A program made the position numbers and the translations under genes. The notes beneath the pieces were generated by a model. That model saw only the letters and a program-made list of their open reading frames with translations. It ran no database searches and was not told the DNA's origin. From assembly GCA_002706605.1 (NCBI GenBank), contig PALT01000033.1:372001-436000 (forward strand): 64,000 nucleotides of DNA, written 5' to 3'. Of the stretch, positions 1-8,250 are shown piece by piece. This stretch comes from Rhodovulum sp. (GTDB lineage: Bacteria > Pseudomonadota > Alphaproteobacteria > Rhodobacterales > Rhodobacteraceae). Position 1 is the first letter of the stretch. Each line of letters starts with the position of its first letter.

Positions 1-2
1 GC

Positions 3-1379
3 AAGCTGAACCTGCCGGTGTCCAAGCTGTTGATCCCGCTGTCCTATGCGTCGATCCTTGGCGGGATGAGCACGCTGATCGGGACCTCGACCAACCTGTT
101 GGTGGATGGTGTCGCGCGGGAATCCGGTCTGGAACCCTTTGGGATTTTTGAGGTCACGCCGCTGGCCCTTATTCTGATCGTTTGGGGGATGATCTATCTG
201 CGTCTGGTGGGGAAACGGTTGCTGCCTGATCGTGACAGCATGGCCAACCTGTTGTCCGACCGCAGCCGGATGAAGTTTTTCACCGAGGTCGCGATCCCCG
301 AGGATTCCGAGTTGATCGGACAATCGGTGATGGACATCGACCTGTTCAAGCGCGAGGGCGTTCGCCTGATCGACGTGCTGCGCGGCGATGCCTCGTTGCG
401 CCGTGACATGAAGAACGTCGAACTCCAACCCGGTGACCGCGTGGTTCTGCGTACCGAGATGACCGAGCTTTTGGGCCTGCAACAGAACCGCAAACTGCGG
501 ATGGTGGACAAGCTGTCGTCGGTTCAGACCACCACGGTTGAGGCGCTGATCTCACCCGGATGCAAGATGGTTGGCCGCTCCTTGGGCGAGCTGCGCTTGC
601 GCCGTCGGTTCGGGGTTTATCCTTTGGCCGTGCATCGCCGGAACCAGAACATCGGGCGTCAGTTGGACGATCTCGTGGTGCGGGTGGGTGATACGCTGCT
701 GCTTGAAGGGGCACCCGAAGACATCCGCCGCCTGTCCGAAGAGATGGAGATGGTCGACATCTCGCAACCCGCCGCACGCGCCTATCGCCGGTCGCATGTG
801 CCGGTCGCCTTGGGCGTTCTGGTGGGGATCGTGGTTCTGGCCGCGCTGGGCGTTGCGCCGATCCTGTTGCTGGCGATGTTTGCGGTGGCGATTCTGTTGC
901 TGACCCGATGCGTGGACAGCGAAGAGGCGTTCAGCGTCATCGATGCCCGTCTGTTGGTTCTGATCCTGTCAATGCTGGTCGTCGGGCGGGGCCTAGAGGC
1001 CTCGGGCGCGGTCGAATTGATCGTCGGAAACTTTAGCCCCGTTTTGATGCATCTGCCGCCCTTCCTGTTGATCTGGTCGATCTATTTGCTGACCTCGGTT
1101 CTGACGGAATTGGTGACGAACAACGCGGTTGCCGTGGTTCTGACGCCGGTGGTGATCGGCCTTGCCGATGCCTTGGGCGTGGATGCCCGCCCGTTGGTGG
1201 TGGCGGTGATGATGGCCGCCTCGACCAGCTTTGCCACACCGATCGGGTATCAGACCAACACGCTTATCCATGGGCCGGGTGGGTACAAGTTTGCCGACTT
1301 TTTGCGTGTCGGAATTCCGCTTAACCTAAGCGTAGGTTTGCTTGCCTCGGCGTTGATCCCCTTTATTTGGCCACTGTAA
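3..1379 (+). CDS. SLC13/DASS-type anion transporter with two TrkA-C domains (5' end outside window)
   Basis: Inner-membrane transporter of the SLC13/ArsB-like ion transporter superfamily, probably sodium- or proton-coupled uptake of an inorganic or carboxylate anion. The frame is open to the left edge, and the visible part begins inside a membrane segment carrying a GTSTN motif, so the start lies upstream. Two RCK_C/TrkA-C domains follow at about residues 90-150 and 175-240 of the visible part; these usually bind a regulatory ligand. The C-terminal half is hydrophobic and repeats the pore motifs as TNNA and TPIGYQTN, as expected for the inverted-repeat fold. Sulfate or dicarboxylate transport is possible, but the substrate cannot be read from the sequence. 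Confidence 0.85.
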   Translation, partial: KLNLPVSKLLIPLSYASILGGMSTLIGTSTNLLVDGVARESGLEPFGIFEVTPLALILIVWGMIYLRLVGKRLLPDRDSMANLLSDRSRMKFFTEVAIPEDSELIGQSVMDIDLFKREGVRLIDVLRGDASLRRDMKNVELQPGDRVVLRTEMTELLGLQQNRKLRMVDKLSSVQTTTVEALISPGCKMVGRSLGELRLRRRFGVYPLAVHRRNQNIGRQLDDLVVRVGDTLLLEGAPEDIRRLSEEMEMVDISQPAARAYRRSHVPVALGVLVGIVVLAALGVAPILLLAMFAVAILLLTRCVDSEEAFSVIDARLLVLILSMLVVGRGLEASGAVELIVGNFSPVLMHLPPFLLIWSIYLLTSVLTELVTNNAVAVVLTPVVIGLADALGVDARPLVVAVMMAASTSFATPIGYQTNTLIHGPGGYKFADFLRVGIPLNLSVGLLASALIPFIWPL

Positions 1380-1409
1380 ACCATTAGATCGCCCGCAAAG
1401 GAGATCACT

Positions 1410-1778
1410 ATGCGACGTTTCGCGATGGGGGCCGGTTTGGCCCTGCTTGCTGGCTGTACGATTGAACCGGGCACGGCGGTGCCGCAATCCGTTCTGGTGC
1501 AGGCCGACCGTTTGACTGTGCGGATGAACGACGGCTGGCCCTGTTCGGGGTTTCGCGATGAGACGACCGAAACCGCCACGGGGTGGTCGGGCACGTTACA
1601 GGGGTGCCCGTCGCCCTATCGCTATGACGTGGTTCTGAACGACGACACCAATCCGGTGCGCATCGTGATTGAGGAATTCCTGACCGCGCTGGGCGGCGAG
1701 GATATTCTACAAATGCGGGCAGTGGTCACGATCGACGGCCCCGAAGGTCGCCAATACGTGTTTGCCAGCCCGAATTAA
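1410..1778 (+). CDS. small predicted lipoprotein of unknown function
   Basis: A 122-residue protein. Its N-terminus has basic residues, a short hydrophobic stretch and a lipobox LLAGC, so it should be lipid-modified at Cys 17 and exported. The remainder is a small, probably beta-rich domain with two further cysteines that could pair (PCSGF and GCPSP). An AAGGAG ribosome site lies 7 nt before the ATG. It starts 30 nt after the transporter stop and may be co-transcribed with it. Its stop overlaps the stop of the convergent LysE gene (TTAA shared). No family is recognised. Confidence 0.75.
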   Translation: MRRFAMGAGLALLAGCTIEPGTAVPQSVLVQADRLTVRMNDGWPCSGFRDETTETATGWSGTLQGCPSPYRYDVVLNDDTNPVRIVIEEFLTALGGEDILQMRAVVTIDGPEGRQYVFASPN

Positions 1779-2368
1779 TGCACCAACACCGGCCAGAGTG
1801 ACGCCACCAACAGCGCGGCCATGGTCAGGTTGAACGCCTGCAAATGCCGCGGGTTGGTCAGGATGCGGCGGATCTGTTGCCCCAGAACCGTCCATGTGCT
1901 GACACAGGGCAGGTTCACCATCCCGAACGCCACCGCAACCATCAGAACCGATGCCGCATGGTGGTCGGGCGTGTAATTGGTGATCGCGGTCAGGGCCATC
2001 GCCCATGCCTTGGGGTTGACCCATTGGAACAGGGCGGCCTGTGTGAATGTCATGGGCGTCCCGCCCGCCTGTTTGCCGGTGGGCGCGCCCGCGCGGGCGA
2101 TTTTCCACGCCAGCCAACACAGGTAGATCACGCTGAACACCTTTAGCACCGTATAGGCCACCGGAAACTGGTCGAACACCTGCACCAACCCGATCCCGAC
2201 CAGAACGATCATCACGGTGAATCCGATCTCGATCCCCAACATGTGCGGGATCGACCGGCGGAAACCGAAATTCGCCCCCGACGCCATCAGCATCAGGTTA
2301 TTTGGCCCGGGCGTGATCGAGGACACAAAGGCAAAGGCAATCAGGGCAGAGAACAGTTGTATCGTCAT
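1775..2368 (-). CDS. LysE/RhtB family amino-acid exporter
   Basis: 197-residue inner-membrane protein with about six hydrophobic helices and the family's N-terminal signature TPGPNN near residue 20. LysE/RhtB members export amino acids or related metabolites. The gene is divergent from an Lrp/AsnC regulator 81 nt away. This arrangement is common for these exporters and suggests that the regulator senses the exported amino acid and controls both genes. The exact substrate (lysine, threonine, homoserine, leucine and others) is not predictable from the sequence. Confidence 0.88.
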   Translation of the reverse strand: MTIQLFSALIAFAFVSSITPGPNNLMLMASGANFGFRRSIPHMLGIEIGFTVMIVLVGIGLVQVFDQFPVAYTVLKVFSVIYLCWLAWKIARAGAPTGKQAGGTPMTFTQAALFQWVNPKAWAMALTAITNYTPDHHAASVLMVAVAFGMVNLPCVSTWTVLGQQIRRILTNPRHLQAFNLTMAALLVASLWPVLVH

Positions 2369-2414
2369 AGGCGCAAGATATGCGATAGGGCGCGCAATGA
2401 AATTGAGTTTTGTG

Positions 2415-2443
2415 TGTCAAGATCCGCCATCCTGCAATATAAT
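2415..2443 (+). promoter_or_regulatory. putative promoter of the Lrp-family gene, leaderless geometry
   Basis: A perfect TATAAT (2438-2443) ends 6 nt before the ATG at 2450. A weak -35-like TGTCAA sits 17 nt upstream (2415-2420). Transcription would begin at or next to the A of the start codon, and no Shine-Dalgarno sequence precedes that ATG. The element lies in the 81-nt region shared with the divergent lysE gene. Inference from sequence only. Confidence 0.4.
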
Positions 2444-2449
2444 TCAGCC

Positions 2450-2893
2450 ATGGATCGGATTGACGAAAAGATATTGCAAACCCTGTCAGCCAATGGCCGG
2501 ATCAGTAACCTTGAACTGGCGGATCGGGTGGGGCTGTCGCCCTCGGCTTGTTTGCGGCGGGTTCAGGAACTGGAACGCAACGGCACCATCACCGGCTATC
2601 GCGCGGTTCTGAATCCCGAGGCGACCGGCGTCGGGTTCGTGGCCTATGTGACCGTGGGTCTGTCCGAGCACAGCAAAGCCGCCCAAGAGGGGTTTGAGCG
2701 CGCCATGGCGCCCCTGCCCGAAGTGCGTGAATGCCACAACATCACCGGCGCAGTCGAATACCTGCTCCGTGTCGAGAGCCGCGATCTGACCTCTTACAAG
2801 CGGTTCCACACGGAACAGCTTGGGGTTCTGCCGCAGGTGCGCCAGATCACAACGCATGTGGTCATGGGATCGCCCAAGGATGAACGCGCCTGA
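2450..2893 (+). CDS. Lrp/AsnC family transcriptional regulator
   Basis: 147-residue DNA-binding regulator. An N-terminal winged helix-turn-helix (residues about 1-60, including LADRVGLSPSACLRRV) is followed by a RAM ligand-binding and oligomerisation domain, where the glycine-containing ITGAVEYLLRV segment lies. The frame is open for 69 codons further upstream, but the family's usual N-terminus, MDRIDEKIL, fixes the start at this ATG. It is divergent from a LysE-type exporter, which is its most likely target, along with its own promoter. Confidence 0.9.
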   Translation: MDRIDEKILQTLSANGRISNLELADRVGLSPSACLRRVQELERNGTITGYRAVLNPEATGVGFVAYVTVGLSEHSKAAQEGFERAMAPLPEVRECHNITGAVEYLLRVESRDLTSYKRFHTEQLGVLPQVRQITTHVVMGSPKDERA

Positions 2894-2967
2894 TACCTGC
2901 CCTTGCCCCGCGCGGTGCTTGAATTTATAGACAGTCCAAGCAAATTCACGAGGTTTCGGAGGCTCCG

Positions 2968-3708
2968 ATGGCAGGTCACTCAAAATGGGCCAATATTCAG
3001 CACCGCAAGGGGCGTCAGGACGCAGCGCGCTCTAAGCTGTTTTCCAAGTTTTCCAAAGAGATCACGGTTGCGGCCAAAATGGGCGACCCCGATCCGGAAA
3101 AGAACCCGCGTCTGCGTCTGGCCGTAAAAGAGGCCAAGTCGAACTCGATGCCCAAGGACAACATCGAGCGCGCGATCAAAAAGGCGATCGGCGGCGAAGG
3201 CGATGCGTTCGAGGAAATCCGGTACGAGGGCTATGGCCCCGACGGTGTTGCCGTCATCGTTGAGGCGATGACCGACAACCGCAACCGCACCGCGTCGACC
3301 GTGCGCTCGACCTTTACCAAAAATGGCGGGAACCTTGGCGAAACCGGTTCGGTCGCGTTCATGTTCGACCGCAAGGGTCAGGTGACCTATAGCGCCGAGG
3401 CGGGCGATGCCGACACCGTCATGATGGCCGCGATTGAGGCCGGTGCCGAAGACGTCGAAAGCTCGGAAGATGGTCACATCATCTGGTGCGCCGATACCGA
3501 TCTGAACGACGTGTCCAATGCGCTTGAGGCCGAGTTGGGTGAATCTGAGACGGCCAAGCTTGTCTGGCGTCCGACGACGACCACCGAGCTGGATCTGGAA
3601 GGCGCGCAAAAGCTGATGAAGCTGATCGACGCCCTTGAAGACGACGATGACATCCAACGTGTCACCGCCAACTTTGAGATTTCCGACGAGATCATGGAAC
3701 AGCTGTAA
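2968..3708 (+). CDS. yebC: YebC/PmpR family protein
   Basis: 246 residues, full length for the family, with the diagnostic N-terminus [15 protein letters not shown]. YebC/TACO1 proteins were first annotated as transcriptional regulators (PmpR). Recent work shows that YebC-type members act on the ribosome and relieve stalling at polyproline and similar motifs. The C-terminal third is acidic. A CGGAGG ribosome site lies 5 nt before the ATG. The gene is followed by a strong hairpin terminator and faces imuB. It is probably transcribed on its own. Confidence 0.95.
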   Translation: MAGHSKWANIQHRKGRQDAARSKLFSKFSKEITVAAKMGDPDPEKNPRLRLAVKEAKSNSMPKDNIERAIKKAIGGEGDAFEEIRYEGYGPDGVAVIVEAMTDNRNRTASTVRSTFTKNGGNLGETGSVAFMFDRKGQVTYSAEAGDADTVMMAAIEAGAEDVESSEDGHIIWCADTDLNDVSNALEAELGESETAKLVWRPTTTTELDLEGAQKLMKLIDALEDDDDIQRVTANFEISDEIMEQL

Positions 3709-3729
3709 TCGGCGCTCCATCCGAATGCC

Positions 3730-3759
3730 AAAGGCCGCCCCGATCTGGGCGGCCTTTTT
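3730..3759. terminator. intrinsic terminator between yebC and imuB
   Basis: Perfect inverted repeat AAAGGCCGCCC / GGGCGGCCTTT with a 6-nt loop, followed by a T-run on the plus strand. It lies between the convergent stops of yebC and imuB. The A-run on its left side could also let it work in the minus direction. Confidence 0.9.
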
Positions 3760-3762
3760 CGT

Positions 3763-5418
3763 TCAGGCGAATTGCCCGTGACAAAACCACCCCGACGACA
3801 TGCTGCGCCCATGGGCATAGAACAACCACAGCCGCGCGCCGCCCGTCGTTTCCACCCGCCAGTAATCGCGCGTCCCGCTGCGCCAGTCGGGATCGTCCAG
3901 CCACCATTCCGGCGCGATGCGTTCGGGGCCGGTGGTGGCCAGCGTCTGGAACGTCTGCCCGCGCCACCGGAATGTGGCGGGCGGTTTCGGCGTATCCTCG
4001 GCGTGGACCGGTTCAGGGCGGCAGATCGTCATCGGGCGCGGTCCCGTGACCATCGGGGGCCAGTCGCGAAACGGTTCGGACCACGCGGCGGCAAGGGTCT
4101 GGAACGTCTTTTCGGGGATATGGCTGTCGCCCGGATGATGGCGGGTCAGTTGGTCCAGCCCGATCCGCGCGCCCAGCCGTCCGATCAGGTCGGGCAGGGC
4201 CATATCGTCCTGTTGGCGGCGCTCGGCTGCGGCAAGGGCATGGGCGTGGCCCGCGTGCTGGGTCGCATAGACAGGTTCGGTCACATGCGCCTCTAGCCGC
4301 AGGCGATCAATCCCGAACCCCGCATCCACATCCCCCATTTTGAGCGCCAGCAGGGGCCGCATCCGTTCGGGGTCATAGGACGGCACGGCAAGCCCGACCT
4401 CAATCGTCTGCATGGTGTGATCTGTGCGGAACAATTGCAGCCGCACCCGCCGCGCCCCGTGCCCCTTATCGCGCAGCTTGTCCCCCAGCGGGCCCAGCAA
4501 CCGATCAAGCCCCGCCATGATGTCATCCTCCAACCCGATCGGGTCGGGCAGGGTCAGGCGCACGGCAAAATTGAACGGCGCGCGGGCAGGGGCCACCGGT
4601 TCGGGCACAAGGCCCAATGCCTGATCCAGACGCCGCATCACATCCTGCCCGACTCGCCGTGTCAGGGCCGCGCGGGGCAGGCCGATCATATCGCCGATCT
4701 TGCGCAGGCCCAGCCGCGTCAGACCCGCCACCGCCTCGTCATTCAGCCTGAGTGCCGCGACAGGCAGATCGACCAGCGCCTGCCGCGTCTGGCCGGGGGT
4801 GGCGATGTGATGGGCGCGGGTTCCAGGGCCATGTACATTGGGTGGGGTGCCGCCACGGGTCCAATGGCGACGCGCGGCGCGGGATCGTGTGGCGCGGGCC
4901 TCTTGCTGAATGTCGTCGCCCGTGCGGATCGCGGCGGCGGAATGGTGGCTGAACCGCGCCAAGGCCCACGCCGCCCCGACCGTATCGGCAATCCCCGCCA
5001 GAACTGTGAACCCCAGATCGCCACAGTCGTCCTGAATGCTGTGCAGCAGGGGCTCTTCACCACCGAACAGATGGGCGCAGCCGCTGATGTCCAAGATCAG
5101 ACCGGCGGGCGGCTCGGCCGCGACCCATGGGGAAAACTTGCCCGCCCACCGGCGCAATGCGTTCAGTTGCAACTGTTCGGCCTGTGGGTTGGCCAGACGG
5201 ATATGCGCGGTCGGGCAAATCGCCTGTGCGTCGCGCGCGGTTTGACCGGCCATCAGGCCCGCCTGTTCCGCCTCGGTGTTCAGGGACACGATCACCTGCC
5301 GGTTCTTGACGTCCTGCAACACGACAAGCGGGCCGCCCTCCATCCCCCGTTCCATCCGCATCAAACGCTCTGCGGCCAGACGCGGAAACCACAGGCAAAG
5401 GACTCGACGTGCGCGCAT
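3763..5418 (-). CDS. imuB: ImuB-type Y-family DNA polymerase homologue (mutasome subunit)
   Basis: 551 residues, in the ImuB size range. It has the family start RRVLCLWFPRLAAERLMR, where catalytic Y-family polymerases carry the Asp-x-Asp motif. The lack of that motif agrees with ImuB being a non-catalytic adaptor that links DnaE2 and ImuA to the beta clamp in SOS mutagenesis. Palm, finger and little-finger-like regions follow, then a long C-terminal extension. The start codon lies 2 bp from a perfect LexA box. Neither imuA nor dnaE2, its usual operon partners, lies next to it: upstream is a cytochrome c' gene and downstream is yebC. Confidence 0.9.
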   Translation of the reverse strand: MRARRVLCLWFPRLAAERLMRMERGMEGGPLVVLQDVKNRQVIVSLNTEAEQAGLMAGQTARDAQAICPTAHIRLANPQAEQLQLNALRRWAGKFSPWVAAEPPAGLILDISGCAHLFGGEEPLLHSIQDDCGDLGFTVLAGIADTVGAAWALARFSHHSAAAIRTGDDIQQEARATRSRAARRHWTRGGTPPNVHGPGTRAHHIATPGQTRQALVDLPVAALRLNDEAVAGLTRLGLRKIGDMIGLPRAALTRRVGQDVMRRLDQALGLVPEPVAPARAPFNFAVRLTLPDPIGLEDDIMAGLDRLLGPLGDKLRDKGHGARRVRLQLFRTDHTMQTIEVGLAVPSYDPERMRPLLALKMGDVDAGFGIDRLRLEAHVTEPVYATQHAGHAHALAAAERRQQDDMALPDLIGRLGARIGLDQLTRHHPGDSHIPEKTFQTLAAAWSEPFRDWPPMVTGPRPMTICRPEPVHAEDTPKPPATFRWRGQTFQTLATTGPERIAPEWWLDDPDWRSGTRDYWRVETTGGARLWLFYAHGRSMSSGWFCHGQFA

Positions 5419-5420
5419 AT

Positions 5421-5435
5421 GTTCACCCTTTGTTC
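5421..5435. promoter_or_regulatory. LexA (SOS) box, alphaproteobacterial type
   Basis: Perfect direct repeat GTTC-ACCCTTT-GTTC, matching the alphaproteobacterial LexA consensus GTTC-N7-GTTC. It sits immediately upstream of the imuB start codon and also within the region upstream of the divergent cytochrome gene (start 5533). SOS genes of the imuABC type are established LexA targets in this class, so the assignment is strong for imuB. Confidence 0.88.
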
Positions 5436-5532
5436 GAAAATATCACGCTTGGGTGAGCAGAGTCGAGTCCGCACCATTGCATCCCCGAATGTTATAGGGT
5501 CAGGTCCGAAACAGGGAAAAAGGAGCACGAAC

Positions 5533-5970
5533 ATGAAACATCTGAAAACGGCCGTTCTACTGGCCGCTGTCGCTTTGGCCGGTCCGGTTCTGGCGCATGG
5601 TGACGTCAAGAACCCCGTCGTAAAGATGCGCCATGCCGCGATGAAGGCGATTGCCGACAACACCAAGGTTCTAGGCGAAATGGCCAAAGGTGCGTTGCCG
5701 TTCGATGCCGCCAAGGCCCAAGAGGCCGCCGTCGCGATCGCCGCACAGGCCGCAATGACCCCCGCCATGTTCGAGGATCCGTCGAACACCGACCCGAAAT
5801 CCGAGGCCCTGCCGGCGATTTGGGAGGACTTTGCCGATTTCACCGCCAAGTCGGACGCGCTGGTCGCGGCGGCCGAGGGCGTGGACACCAGTACCCTTGA
5901 TGGCGTGCGCGCGGGCCTCGGCCAGATCGGTGGCGCATGCAAGGCGTGCCATTCCAAATACCGCGAGTGA
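5533..5970 (+). CDS. cytochrome c' / c-556 family periplasmic cytochrome
   Basis: 145 residues with a cleavable signal peptide (cleavage likely after VLAHG or nearby) and a single C-terminal haem-binding motif CKACH about ten residues from the end. That is the usual position in cytochrome c', a four-helix bundle with one covalently bound high-spin or low-spin haem. Members bind NO or CO, or act in electron transfer. An AAAAGGAG ribosome site precedes the ATG. The gene stands alone between imuB (divergent) and frmA, and is followed by a long inverted repeat. Confidence 0.9.
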   Translation: MKHLKTAVLLAAVALAGPVLAHGDVKNPVVKMRHAAMKAIADNTKVLGEMAKGALPFDAAKAQEAAVAIAAQAAMTPAMFEDPSNTDPKSEALPAIWEDFADFTAKSDALVAAAEGVDTSTLDGVRAGLGQIGGACKACHSKYRE

Positions 5971-5980
5971 TCAGCATCGC

Positions 5981-6042
5981 GGGTTTTGCTATGATGCAAT
6001 AGGTATTTCCTATTAAAATGACTTATTGCAATAGCAAAACCC
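5981..6042. repeat. long imperfect inverted repeat between the cytochrome and frmA genes
   Basis: The left arm GGGTTTTGCTAT (5981-5992) continues, after a 2-nt bulge, as GCAATA. The right arm TATTGCAATAGCAAAACCC lies at 6024-6042. Inside, AATAGG and CCTATT form a second nested stem. The structure would fold as an RNA hairpin with a stem of about 19 bp. It has no T-run directly after it on the plus strand, so it is not a standard terminator. It may protect the cytochrome mRNA 3' end or regulate frmA. Confidence 0.7.
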
Positions 6043-6088
6043 TTAATGCATTTTGCGACCAAAGTACCGGGATCGGAGGTCTATTGTG

Positions 6089-7216
6089 ATGAGAACACGT
6101 GCTGCGGTTGCGCTCGAAGCGGGCAAACCCCTTGAGATTATGGAAGTGAACCTAGACGGTCCCAAGGCCGGTGAGGTTCTGGTCGAGATCAAAGCGACCG
6201 GTCTGTGCCACACGGACGAATTCACCCGTTCGGGCGCCGACCCCGAGGGTATTTTCCCCGCCATTCTGGGCCATGAGGGCGCGGGCGTCGTTCTTGAGGT
6301 GGGCGAAGGTGTCACCACCCTGAAACCCGGCGATCACGTGATCCCCCTTTATACGCCGGAGTGCCGTGAATGTCCGTCCTGTCTGTCGGGTAAAACCAAC
6401 CTGTGTACCGCGATCCGCAACACCCAAGGTCAGGGTCTGATGCCCGACGGCACCACGCGGTTCAGCATGTTGGACGGCACGCCGATCCATCACTACATGG
6501 GCTGTTCAACCTTTGCGAACCACACGGTCATGCCGGAAATCGCGCTGGCCAAGGTTCGCGACGACGCGCCCTTTGACAAGATCTGCTATATCGGCTGTGG
6601 CGTGACCACGGGCATCGGTGCGGTGATCAACACCGCCGGCGTCGAGATCGGTTCGACCGCCGCAGTGTTCGGTCTGGGTGGCATCGGTCTGAACGTGATT
6701 CAAGGCCTGCGCATGGCCGGTGCGGACAAAATCATCGGCGTGGACCTGAACGACGACAAAGCCGAGATGGCGAAAAAGTTCGGCATGACCCACTTCGTCA
6801 ACCCGTCCAAGGTTGAGAACACGGTTCAGGCCATCGTCGACATCACCAAAACCGAAAAAGACCAGATCGGCGGCGTGGACTATTCGTTCGACGCGACCGG
6901 CAACGTCAAGGTGATGCGCGACGCGCTGGAATGTTCGCACCGCGGTTGGGGTGTGTCGGTGATCATCGGTGTGGCCCCTGCGGGCGCCGAGATTTCGACC
7001 CGTCCGTTCCAACTGGTCACGGGTCGTGTCTGGAAAGGCACCGCATTCGGTGGCGCCAAAGGCCGGACCGACGTGCCCAAGTTCGTCGATTGGTACATGG
7101 ACGGCAAAATCGAGATCGATCCGATGATCACGCACAAGCTGACGTTGGATCAGATCAACGAAGGCTTTGACCTGATGCACGCGGGTAAATCGATCCGCGC
7201 GGTGGTCGAGTTCTAA
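6089..7216 (+). CDS. frmA: S-(hydroxymethyl)glutathione dehydrogenase / class III alcohol dehydrogenase
   Basis: 375-residue cytoplasmic zinc enzyme that oxidises S-hydroxymethylglutathione (formaldehyde plus GSH) to S-formylglutathione with NAD+. Catalytic-zinc residues are visible as Cys 40 (ATGLCHTD) and His 62-Glu 63 (GHEGAG). The structural zinc cysteines cluster in PECRECPSC and NLCT, and the Rossmann motif is GLGGIG. The start is set by GGAGGT 8 nt upstream and the class III N-terminus. The next enzyme of the pathway, S-formylglutathione hydrolase, lies 3.1 kb downstream on the same strand. S-nitrosoglutathione reductase activity is also usual for this class. Confidence 0.96.
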   Translation: MRTRAAVALEAGKPLEIMEVNLDGPKAGEVLVEIKATGLCHTDEFTRSGADPEGIFPAILGHEGAGVVLEVGEGVTTLKPGDHVIPLYTPECRECPSCLSGKTNLCTAIRNTQGQGLMPDGTTRFSMLDGTPIHHYMGCSTFANHTVMPEIALAKVRDDAPFDKICYIGCGVTTGIGAVINTAGVEIGSTAAVFGLGGIGLNVIQGLRMAGADKIIGVDLNDDKAEMAKKFGMTHFVNPSKVENTVQAIVDITKTEKDQIGGVDYSFDATGNVKVMRDALECSHRGWGVSVIIGVAPAGAEISTRPFQLVTGRVWKGTAFGGAKGRTDVPKFVDWYMDGKIEIDPMITHKLTLDQINEGFDLMHAGKSIRAVVEF

Positions 7217-7243
7217 GACCCTGCCAACATGGCGAAAATTCCG

Positions 7244-7276
7244 AACCCGTCCCTATTCTGGGGCGGGTTTGTTTTT
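7244..7276 (+). terminator. intrinsic terminator after frmA
   Basis: The stem AACCCGTCCC / GGGGCGGGTT has ten pairs, one of them G-U. It is followed by TGTTTTT. It overlaps the last codons of the convergent TetR gene. Confidence 0.75.
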
Positions 7277-7912
7277 GGTCAGACAGGCGTTGTCGTCCAC
7301 GCCATGGCGGCACAGGAACGTGCGCACGGCCCCGTCGGTAATACGGTTGATTTCGGCCTCAGAGAATTCGCGCTGAACCCCGAACATCACCTTGGGGAAA
7401 ATGTCGGCCTTGCACAGCTCGGCGAATTGCGCGGCGGCCAGCGGGATGTCGTCAATCGCCAATGCCCCGCAGTCCACAGCCATGGTCATGTATTTCTCAA
7501 GCTCGCTCTGCACCCGTCGCGGGCCCGAGTCGTAGAAAATATGACCCAATTCGGGAAAGCGGTCGGATTCGGCGACGCAAATGCGGAATGTGGCCATCCC
7601 AAAGTCCGACACCAGAAACCGCAGCAGATGATCGGCGGCAAGGCGTAACATTTCCGAGAACGGCGTTTCCTCGTTGATCAGGGCGATGGCCGAGTCCGCC
7701 TGCTGGGCGCATTCGGCCTTGATCACCTCGATAAACAACAGGCGCTTGTCTGGGAAATAGTTGTACAGGGTCGCCTTGGACACGTTCGCGACGCGGGCGA
7801 TATCGTCCACGCTTGCGCCCTCAAAGCCGTCCTTTAGGAACACCTCGCGGGCGCCTTGCAGAACCTGATCGAATTTCCGACCTTTTTTGATGCCGTCATT
7901 TAAGGCGTTCAT
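7253..7912 (-). CDS. TetR/AcrR family transcriptional regulator
   Basis: 219 residues. The N-terminal HTH (residues about 20-62) contains the typical SVDDIARVANVSKATLYNYFPDK stretch, and the C-terminal ligand domain is unspecific. It lies downstream of, and on the same strand as, a small secreted-protein gene. It may control the divergent region at 8151-8305, which contains a 22-bp palindrome suited to a TetR dimer. Its ligand is unknown. Confidence 0.9.
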   Translation of the reverse strand: MNALNDGIKKGRKFDQVLQGAREVFLKDGFEGASVDDIARVANVSKATLYNYFPDKRLLFIEVIKAECAQQADSAIALINEETPFSEMLRLAADHLLRFLVSDFGMATFRICVAESDRFPELGHIFYDSGPRRVQSELEKYMTMAVDCGALAIDDIPLAAAQFAELCKADIFPKVMFGVQREFSEAEINRITDGAVRTFLCRHGVDDNACLTKNKPAPE

Positions 7913-7976
7913 TCCTTGCCCTTTTTGCGGGCCATTAAACGGGAATGACCGAGGTCTCGCAACCTTAATCGCCTTT

Positions 7977-8150
7977 TTAACACGGCTGGGTGATCTGCGC
8001 GGTGGGGTTGATGCAGCCTTGGGTCGTGGTGGGCGCAGGGTCGGGATAGGTCAGGTTCGGGAAATCAAAGCCTCCGATGCTGGCCATTGCCTGCGGGGCA
8101 AGCAAAGCAGACACAAGCGCGGCGGCGGCAATACGGTGCAGGATGGTCAT
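7977..8150 (-). CDS. 57-residue secreted protein, unknown function
   Basis: A short gene encoding MTILHRIAAAALVSALLA followed by PQAMA and a mature part of about 35 residues. It has a clear signal peptide with cleavage likely after AMA. The mature peptide is rich in Pro, Thr and Asn and has two cysteines, one in QGC and one as the last residue. AGAGGA sits 6 nt before the ATG. It is divergent from mbfA and shares a 155-nt regulatory region with it. A TetR gene follows 64 nt downstream. No family is recognised; the ribosome site, signal peptide and position make it a credible gene. Confidence 0.65.
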   Translation of the reverse strand: MTILHRIAAAALVSALLAPQAMASIGGFDFPNLTYPDPAPTTTQGCINPTAQITQPC

Positions 8151-8181
8151 GGCGTCCTCTTTTGAACTGTTTCGTTCACAT

Positions 8182-8203
8182 ATCTAAACAGGTCAGTTTA
8201 GAT
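8182..8203. promoter_or_regulatory. 22-bp palindrome, candidate TetR-family operator
   Basis: Perfect 8-bp arms ATCTAAAC and GTTTAGAT around the centre AGGTCA, located 31 nt upstream of the 57-residue gene's start and in front of mbfA. Size and symmetry suit a TetR-type dimer. The TetR gene at 7253-7912 is the closest candidate ligand. Assignment is inferred. Confidence 0.5.
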
Positions 8204-8250
8204 TTCAAGATCTAATTGAACTGAACGGTATAGTTTATTATATTTCACCC

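Noticed and set aside
7965-7980. TTAA-N8-TTAA resembling a CtrA site between the TetR gene and the 57-residue gene
   Set aside because: The half-sites are 8 nt apart instead of 7, and the second TTAA contains the stop codon of the small gene. It is downstream of that gene, not at a promoter.
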